A DNA stretch of 9,011 nt from Candidatus Paceibacterota bacterium (GTDB taxonomy: Bacteria > Patescibacteriota > Minisyncoccia > Phycocordibacterales > CAINVO01), in assembly GCA_028714275.1 (NCBI GenBank), contig JAQTMP010000032.1:1-9011 (forward strand), in the 5' to 3' direction. The notes beneath the pieces were generated by a model, which was not told the origin of the DNA, did not search any database, and worked only from the letters and a program-made list of their open reading frames with translations. The first letter of the stretch is position 1. The number at the start of each line of letters is the position of its first letter. The translations under genes and the position numbers were made by a program. Shown here piece after piece: positions 4,543 through 9,011 of the stretch.

Positions 4543-5224
4543 AAAACAAATTTTTGACAAAATACACAGTCAAGAAATTACTATGTACTCGAAGTTGCAC
4601 TTTCTCCTTAGATTGGGCGGCCTCATTGTCCTAGCCATTGTCGACTTCTCCTTGCTGGCTTTTGTCTTGAGTTTTGTCTTTTTTAGTATTCATGAAAGCG
4701 GGCAACAATTTTTGCTTGGTTTTGGCAATCGTGGCCTTTTCACTTTTCTAGAATTATTTCCTTGGGGAACAATTATTTTTACGATCATCTTGCTATTTAT
4801 TCTCGAAGGACTAGTTCGTTATTTCAAGTTTGGATACAGACTGCCCCTAATCCGAATCTTTGTCTATGCTCTCATCATCACCGTAGGCTTTAGTTTTTTA
4901 GTCACTTTTACACCCCTCCATAGCACCCTACTGAGAAAGGAAGAGCTGGGCGAGCTACCGGTGATTGGAGGAATGTACGAGGCTATTCACGATTCGCACC
5001 AGGCTCAAGGGGTGATCCGCGACACGGTTGTATCTATATCAAATCAAAACAATAGTTTTGTGGTCTCACATAATGATAAGGACAAGGACACTGATGATGG
5101 TACTTGGATTGTGACTCCTCCACCTGGTTTTGACCTTTCAACCATCTCTATCGGAGCAAAAGTCTACATTGCGGGCAAAATAACTGGAAACACCATAGAA
5201 GCCTACGGTATTCGATCGTTTTAA
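4526..5224 (+). CDS. Three-helix membrane protein translationally linked to the ECF sigma factor (candidate anti-sigma/sensor)
   Basis: A 232-residue protein. A short basic N-terminal cytoplasmic segment (about 1-26) is followed by three membrane segments (about 27-53, 72-97, 108-128) and a soluble C-terminal region (130-232). With an N-in topology the C-terminal region is outside. It contains VIRDTVVSISNQNNSFVV, then GTWIVTPPPGFDLSTISIGAKVYIAGKITGNTIEAYGI, a beta-rich stretch resembling a small OB-fold-like domain. The start codon lies inside the end of the sigma gene (17-nt overlap), the arrangement usual for a sigma/anti-sigma pair. No zinc-finger anti-sigma motif (HxxxCxxC) is seen, and the cytoplasmic segment is short, so the anti-sigma role is inferred from position only. 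Confidence 0.75.
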   Translation: MNNNFKKQIFDKIHSQEITMYSKLHFLLRLGGLIVLAIVDFSLLAFVLSFVFFSIHESGQQFLLGFGNRGLFTFLELFPWGTIIFTIILLFILEGLVRYFKFGYRLPLIRIFVYALIITVGFSFLVTFTPLHSTLLRKEELGELPVIGGMYEAIHDSHQAQGVIRDTVVSISNQNNSFVVSHNDKDKDTDDGTWIVTPPPGFDLSTISIGAKVYIAGKITGNTIEAYGIRSF

Positions 5225-5277
5225 GACTGAAATAAAAGCCTTTTGCCTGCGTACTACAGGCACAGAGCGCAATTTAT

Positions 5278-6027
5278 ATGACTGAAACTCGCATTATTAT
5301 GGGTATGCATATCACCCTTGAGATCGTTGACCCGCAGGTCACCTCTGAAATTTTCGAAGAAATTTTCTCGTATTTCACCTCTGTTGATGCACAGTTTAGT
5401 ACCTACAAAGACACGAGTGAGATCATGAGGATCAATCGAGGAGAAGTTTCCAAGGACAATTGCAGCTCTCAAATGAAAGAGGTTTTTGCTTTGGCGGAAA
5501 AAACCAAAGAACAGACCGTCGGGTTTTTTGATATCAAAAAACCCGACGGGTCACTTGATCCTTCGGGTATTGTAAAAGGTTGGTCAATCCAAAACGCCGC
5601 AGACCTTTTGCTAAAAAAAGGTTATAAAAACTTCTATGTTGACGTCGGTGGTGACATTCAGTCTCACGGGCTGAATGGCCAAGGCAAGGAGTGGAGCATC
5701 GGCATTCGCCATCCTTTTAAACCTGCCGACATTATCAAAGTAATTTACCCACACCATAAAGGAGTGGCGACGTCTGGCACATCGGTTCGAGGACAACATA
5801 TTTACAATCCACATATGCCAGAAAAAAAACTCCTCGACATTGTCAGTCTCACCGTCATTGGACCAAATATTCTGGAGGCCGATCGCTTCGCCACTGCCGC
5901 TTTTGCCATGGGCAAAGAGGGCATCAATTTCATCGAAAAATTAGTAGGATTTGAAGGTTATGCCATAGATCACACAGGCATGGCCACTATGACCACTAAC
6001 TTTGAGCATTATACAAAAACCCAATGA
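5278..6027 (+). CDS. apbE: FAD:protein FMN transferase (ApbE family)
   Basis: ApbE splits FAD and attaches FMN covalently to a Ser or Thr of exported flavoproteins. The family motifs appear in order in this 249-residue protein: MGM at 8-10, FSTYKDTSEIMRIN at 40-53, DPSGIVKGW at 94-102, DVGGDI at 122-127, GVATSGT at 162-168, HIYNP at 174-178 and ADRFATAAFAMG at 201-212 (the Mg-binding region). It is shorter than proteobacterial ApbE and has no signal peptide or lipobox, so it would act in the cytoplasm or before export, unless it is exported by another route. It is 53 bp after the preceding gene and overlaps the next gene by ATGA. The coding region contains a perfect 34-bp palindrome at 5516-5549. 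The likely substrate is the adjacent FMN-binding protein. Confidence 0.95.
   Translation: MTETRIIMGMHITLEIVDPQVTSEIFEEIFSYFTSVDAQFSTYKDTSEIMRINRGEVSKDNCSSQMKEVFALAEKTKEQTVGFFDIKKPDGSLDPSGIVKGWSIQNAADLLLKKGYKNFYVDVGGDIQSHGLNGQGKEWSIGIRHPFKPADIIKVIYPHHKGVATSGTSVRGQHIYNPHMPEKKLLDIVSLTVIGPNILEADRFATAAFAMGKEGINFIEKLVGFEGYAIDHTGMATMTTNFEHYTKTQ
5516..5549. repeat. Perfect 34-bp palindrome inside apbE
   Basis: The arms CCGTCGGG plus six T, meeting at GATATC, mirror perfectly over 17 bp per arm. It encodes the segment TVGFFDIKKPDG just before the conserved DPSG motif. No T-tract follows on either strand, so it is not a standard terminator. Confidence 0.9.
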
Positions 6028-6596
6028 AAAACTATCGCACAAATTCCACACCTAATAGAACGGGTAAAAAACTGCTGGTCTCAACCGGGCTTATTCTGGT
6101 ATCTATTATCTATGCTTTTTTTCAAAGTAACACCTCCCCTTCGAATACTCCCAGCCCTCTAGCCTCAGCAAACGATTCTAGCCCTAGTTTAGCCACAAAC
6201 CAAACTTCATCTCTACCGCCTCCGAAAAAAACCGTTCTTGCAACTACAGTAAAATCCCCAAAGGTGGTCACTAAAACAAATACGACACCAACAACCCCCG
6301 CTCCAAAACCTGCCGGCCAGTACGCAGATGGGACATATACAGGCAGTGCCGCTGATGCTTACTATGGCAACATTCAGGTCCAGGCCGTCATCCAAAATGG
6401 GGCGCTTGCTGATGTCATTTTTCTCCAACACCCAAGCGACCGAGGGACTTCGATCCGGATCAACAATTACGCTATGCCCATTCTTAAACAAGAGGCTATC
6501 AGTGCTCAAAATGCCAACGTCGATACTGTCTCTGGGGCCAGCGATTCAAGCCAAGCCTTTAGACAATCTCTAGCTTCGGCCCTTGCCCAAGCTTAA
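6024..6596 (+). CDS. Membrane-anchored FMN-binding-domain protein with flavinylation motif
   Basis: The 190-residue protein has a basic N-terminus, one membrane anchor (about 16-34), a Ser/Thr/Pro-rich linker (about 35-97) of the kind that spans a cell envelope, and a C-terminal FMN_bind domain (about 98-190; related to NqrC/RnfG). The domain starts at GQYADGTYTGSAADAYYG and ends with VDTVSGASDSSQAF. The SGAS at 170-173 corresponds to the SGAT flavinylation site, so S173 is the predicted acceptor of the covalent FMN, a Ser instead of the usual Thr. The start codon overlaps the apbE stop codon (ATGA), which implies translational coupling of the modifying enzyme and its substrate. It likely carries electrons outside the membrane; the final acceptor is not visible. 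Confidence 0.92.
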   Translation: MKNYRTNSTPNRTGKKLLVSTGLILVSIIYAFFQSNTSPSNTPSPLASANDSSPSLATNQTSSLPPPKKTVLATTVKSPKVVTKTNTTPTTPAPKPAGQYADGTYTGSAADAYYGNIQVQAVIQNGALADVIFLQHPSDRGTSIRINNYAMPILKQEAISAQNANVDTVSGASDSSQAFRQSLASALAQA

Positions 6597-6610
6597 ACTA
6601 GTAAAAATTT

Positions 6611-8128
6611 ATGCTCACCTACGTTGATAATTTTCTGAACAAGATAACCATGTACCGATTGGTGCTCTATTATCTAGTGGGGCTTTTATTGGTTTCTTTA
6701 GGTTTTGGTTTTTTGGGAATTTTGCCCTATAGCCCAGAAGCCCTTTTATTTTCTACTTTTTTTATTACTCTAGCTTGTCTGGTTAGTAATTTTATTTTTG
6801 CTAAAGCTTTTAGGGTGACTCCAAACAGTGAGTCTGTTTACATCACCGCTTTGATTTTGGCACTTATTATTACTCCCATCACCTCTATAGACTACACGGG
6901 TCTTGGTTTTATTATTTTTGCTTCGGCGTGGGCCATGGGTTCTAAATATATTTTTGCTATAGGCAAAAAACATATTTTCAACCCCGCCGCTTTTGGGATT
7001 GCTTTGTCGGCTCTTGTGATCGGCCAATCAGCCACTTGGTGGGTAGCGGGAAATCTGGCTCTATTACCCTTTGTGGTAATCGGCGGTCTTTTGATTGTCC
7101 GCAAGATTCATCGTTTTGATCTTGTTTGGAGTTTCACTCTTGTTTCGTTTATTACCATTGCTCTCACCTCTTCGTCTCAAAGTTATCTTACACCCATAGT
7201 GCAAACTCTCCTTCATTCATCTTTCTTCTTTTTGGCCTTCGTCATGCTCACTGAGCCTTTGACCATGCCGCCTAGCCGAGTCTTGCGCATCCTATATGGA
7301 GCCGTAGTGGGATTCCTTTTTGCTCCAAACATTCATATCGGTTCTTATTACTTTACGCCTGAGATTGCCTTGCTTATCGGTAACATTTTCGTCTATTTTG
7401 TCAGCCCCAAAGGCCGTTTTATTTTAACCCTCTTAGAAAAAAAGAAAATCGGCGCAGATTTATATGAATTTATTTTTGCCTCTGATCAAGCCTTTTCATT
7501 TCGACCCGGTCAATATCTTGAGTGGACTCTGGGACACCGTTTTGCAGACAATCGTGGCAATCGAAGATATTTTACAGTGGCTTCTTCCCCGACAGAGGAT
7601 GAGGTCCGCCTTGGAGTTAAATTTTATGAGCCCGCTAGTACCTACAAGCGAGCTTTAGGCTTAATGAAAGTAAATGATACGATTTCCGTTTCCCATCTAG
7701 CTGGGGATTTTGTTTTGCCAAAAGATAAAAAGAAAAAATTAGTGTTTATAGCTGGCGGAATTGGGGTAACCCCTTTCCGAAGCATGGTGCAATATTTAGT
7801 CGACAAAAAAGATAGTCGCACGGCTACATTATTTTATTCCAACAAAACTCTCGATGAAGTTGTGTACAAAGACGTCTTTGATCAGGCTGAAAGAGAAATC
7901 GGATTTAAAACCGTCTATGCCCTCACCAACAATCCAACCCAAGTTCCTGGTATGTACAACAGACCGATCAATGCAGCTCTGATTGTTAGTGAAGTCCCAG
8001 ACTACAAGGAACGAGTCTTTTATATCTCTGGGCCTAGAGGTATGGTCCAAGCCTTCAAAAAAACTCTTAAAGGTCTGGGGGTGCCGTGGTGGAAAATTAA
8101 AACAGACTATTTTCCTGGTTTTGCCTAG
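6611..8128 (+). CDS. NqrB/RnfD-like membrane domain fused to a ferredoxin-NAD(P)+ reductase-like domain
   Basis: A 505-residue fusion. Residues 1-270 form a multi-pass membrane domain with RnfD/NqrB signatures: KKHIFNPAAFGIAL (119-132) and VMLTEPLTMPPSRVLRILYGAVVG (211-234). Residues 272-505 form a cytoplasmic FAD/NAD(P) reductase domain: the FAD-binding RRYFTVASSP (318-327), the nucleotide-binding GGIGVTPFRSM (382-392), YISGPRGMV (471-479) and the C-terminal DYFPGF. The membrane domain shows no SGAT-type flavinylation site, unlike full NqrB and RnfD. Electrons from NAD(P)H would pass through FAD and the membrane domain to the flavinylated protein encoded just upstream (14-bp gap). This is probably the last gene of the operon, although no clear terminator follows. 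There is no Shine-Dalgarno sequence before the ATG. Confidence 0.93.
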   Translation: MLTYVDNFLNKITMYRLVLYYLVGLLLVSLGFGFLGILPYSPEALLFSTFFITLACLVSNFIFAKAFRVTPNSESVYITALILALIITPITSIDYTGLGFIIFASAWAMGSKYIFAIGKKHIFNPAAFGIALSALVIGQSATWWVAGNLALLPFVVIGGLLIVRKIHRFDLVWSFTLVSFITIALTSSSQSYLTPIVQTLLHSSFFFLAFVMLTEPLTMPPSRVLRILYGAVVGFLFAPNIHIGSYYFTPEIALLIGNIFVYFVSPKGRFILTLLEKKKIGADLYEFIFASDQAFSFRPGQYLEWTLGHRFADNRGNRRYFTVASSPTEDEVRLGVKFYEPASTYKRALGLMKVNDTISVSHLAGDFVLPKDKKKKLVFIAGGIGVTPFRSMVQYLVDKKDSRTATLFYSNKTLDEVVYKDVFDQAEREIGFKTVYALTNNPTQVPGMYNRPINAALIVSEVPDYKERVFYISGPRGMVQAFKKTLKGLGVPWWKIKTDYFPGFA

Positions 8129-8233
8129 TTTTTGACTTGTCTTTTTCAGCCTCAAACCTCCTGTCATTCTCCTTCCAGTTGTCCGTCGTATAGGATATAA
8201 AGGTCGCATTATAAGCTTTTTAACTACAAATAT

Positions 8234-8413
8234 ATGTGGCAACACTGGGTAAACTTCATTTTGGGGCTATGGATCGTACTATCCGGCTATGTTGGCCTTA
8301 GTGTGGCAGGTATGGTGACAAACGTGACTCTTGTTGGAGCCGTTATTGCTATTCTTGGTATTTGGGGTGCTCTTGCCGAGCAGTCCTACCATCAAACTCA
8401 CAGTCACGCATAA
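8234..8413 (+). CDS. Small SPW-repeat-like membrane protein, 59 residues
   Basis: The frame MWQHWVNFILGLWIVLSGYVGLS continues to a His-rich end (YHQTHSHA). Two hydrophobic helices (about 5-22 and 27-45) and the pattern WxNFILGLWIVLSGY resemble one unit of the SPW-repeat family of small membrane proteins, with SGY in place of SPW. Their function is unknown. It lies 105 bp after the reductase fusion. Weak -10-like sequences (TATAAA 8196-8201, TATAAG 8210-8215) could give it its own promoter. A 40-bp palindromic terminator follows 46 bp after its stop codon. The C-terminal histidines might bind metal, but this is speculation. Confidence 0.75.
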   Translation: MWQHWVNFILGLWIVLSGYVGLSVAGMVTNVTLVGAVIAILGIWGALAEQSYHQTHSHA

Positions 8414-8459
8414 GTTTGTAAATTTCTATGTTTTCGGGCCGGTCCGGTCATTTAGTCCA

Positions 8460-8499
8460 AAACAAAACCCCTCGCATTTAAATGCGAGGGGTTTTGTTT
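8460..8499. terminator. Bidirectional rho-independent terminator, perfect 40-bp palindrome
   Basis: The GC-rich arm CCCCTCGCATTT and its mirror are flanked by AAACAAAA on the left and TTTTGTTT on the right, symmetrical over 20 bp per arm. It separates the convergent genes at 8234-8413 (plus) and 8504-8842 (minus) and provides a T-tract in both directions. Confidence 0.93.
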
Positions 8500-8503
8500 A
8501 CGG

Positions 8504-8842
8504 TTATTTCCTCTCAAACCAATTTATTTCTTTACTATCCAACACATTTTCTCCACGCTTTAGCCTGCTGGGAGAAACCTGTTGGGTTTGTTTGGCGATT
8601 TCGAGAGCTTCGTCTCTGTCGACAAATCTACCTGTGGTGGTGATAAAACCATCGTGCACCTCGCTATCGATAAAATTTGGCCTGGCCTTTTCAAGTAAAA
8701 GAAAAGCTTCGGCGTGGCTGTGAGCGGTAAATAGTTCACCTTCGTATTCTAAAGCCGCAGCGGAGATCGCCTCATTTTTTTCTTGCTCGACGGCTGACAC
8801 CTCGTCTGATATATCAGCCCATTCTTCGGTATGCTTAAACAT
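8504..8842 (-). CDS. Conserved uncharacterised protein of the GRFVDRxEA type, 112 residues
   Basis: After an acidic N-terminal helix (MFKHTEEWADISDEVSAVEQEKNEA) the protein has a compact domain: AALEYEGELFTAHSHAEAF, then HDGFITTTGRFVDRDEALEIAKQTQQ. The order 'G-x-(L/I)-FT...H...GF(I/V)T..GRFVDR.EA..IA' is known from small proteins, often phage-encoded, of unknown function. The ATG at 8842 was chosen over an upstream start at 8878, because a TATAAT (8852-8857, minus strand) lies between them, 9 nt before this ATG. The -35 (TATTGC, 8875-8880) is weak. The gene is divergent from the partial gene at 8928 and convergent with the SPW-like gene. Confidence 0.75.
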   Translation of the reverse strand: MFKHTEEWADISDEVSAVEQEKNEAISAAALEYEGELFTAHSHAEAFLLLEKARPNFIDSEVHDGFITTTGRFVDRDEALEIAKQTQQVSPSRLKRGENVLDSKEINWFERK

Positions 8843-8891
8843 GATGATTCTATTATAGCGGAGAAAATAGTCCCGCAATAGCCTACTTAAT

Positions 8892-8921
8892 CTGACACCA
8901 CATATGCGACTTTAGTAGAAT
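8892..8921 (+). promoter_or_regulatory. Sigma-70-type promoter for the right-edge gene
   Basis: CTGACA (8892-8897), an 18-bp spacer and TAGAAT (8916-8921) each match consensus at 5 of 6 positions. The -10 ends 6 nt before the ATG at 8928, again predicting a leaderless mRNA. Confidence 0.6.
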
Positions 8922-8927
8922 TGGGGA

Positions 8928-9011
8928 ATGAGACATTCAATACGAAAGATACTGCAAACATTAAAAGGATGTAACGGAAGTTGTACAAGAGCAGCAAGGA
9001 AGTTAGGAATA
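8928..9011 (+). CDS. N-terminal fragment of a possible Fis-like helix-turn-helix protein (runs off the window)
   Basis: The frame is open for 28 codons from ATG to the window end. The residues ILQTLKGCNGSCTRAARKLGI match the spacing of a Fis-type (HTH_8-like) helix-turn-helix, where a helix, a turn with G-x-x-x-x-A-A, and a second helix starting LGI are usual. This could be the start of a DNA-binding regulator, or of a transposase or homing endonuclease with an N-terminal HTH. A good promoter lies directly upstream. Too little is present to choose. Confidence 0.55.
   Translation, partial: MRHSIRKILQTLKGCNGSCTRAARKLGI

Noticed and set aside
7021..7042. QSAT in the NqrB-like domain (residues 139-142) as a flavinylation site
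   Set aside because: It lies right after the FNPAAFG segment, not in the loop where NqrB and RnfD are flavinylated, and lacks the D...SGAT context.
1..9011. CRISPR array, tRNA genes, rRNA, or insertion sequence
   Set aside because: No regularly spaced short repeats, no tRNA-like fold other than the tmRNA ends, no rRNA-like sequence, and no complete transposase were seen.

Overview
The window looks like a chromosomal piece of a small-genome bacterium, most likely a member of the Candidate Phyla Radiation (Patescibacteria/Parcubacteria type). This is an inference, not a measurement. It rests on the protein types, on the near absence of Shine-Dalgarno sequences before genes, and on several promoters whose -10 boxes lie only about 6-11 nt upstream of a start codon, so that mRNAs would be leaderless or nearly so.

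Left part (1-1300): trans-translation. A partial minus-strand gene begins at 82, divergent from smpB (132-587). smpB is followed by a complete one-piece tmRNA gene, ssrA (731-1161), which ends in a strong terminator. The tmRNA is flanked on both sides by copies of an unusual folded repeat (624-721 and 1218-1301). The stem sequences of the two copies differ, but their architecture and two loop sequences (GACG and AGCA) are the same.

Middle part (1305-3255): an accessory-looking, partly AT-rich island. It holds a minus-strand gene with tentative cyclodipeptide-synthase-like features, a 102-bp direct repeat present twice (about 92% identical), a hairpin-dense segment between the copies, a strong terminator, and two small unrecognised plus-strand genes, one of them a membrane protein. 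Convergent to these is a PAP2/sphingomyelin-synthase-like membrane phosphoesterase (3280-3933, minus).

Right part (3973-8128): one apparent plus-strand operon. It encodes an ECF sigma factor, an overlapping three-helix membrane protein that may be its anti-sigma or sensor, ApbE (FAD:protein FMN transferase), a membrane-anchored exported FMN-binding protein with a flavinylation motif (SGAS), and an NqrB/RnfD-like membrane domain fused to a ferredoxin-reductase-like FAD/NAD(P) domain. Together they read as a compact transmembrane electron-transfer module. The fused reductase would take electrons from NAD(P)H, pass them through the membrane domain, and deliver them to the covalent FMN that ApbE attaches to the exported protein. 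The sigma/membrane-protein pair suggests envelope- or stress-responsive control.

Right edge (8234-9011): a 59-residue SPW-like membrane protein, a 40-bp perfect palindromic bidirectional terminator, a convergent small gene of the uncharacterised GRFVDRxEA family, and the start of a plus-strand gene with a Fis-like helix-turn-helix N-terminus cut by the window end.
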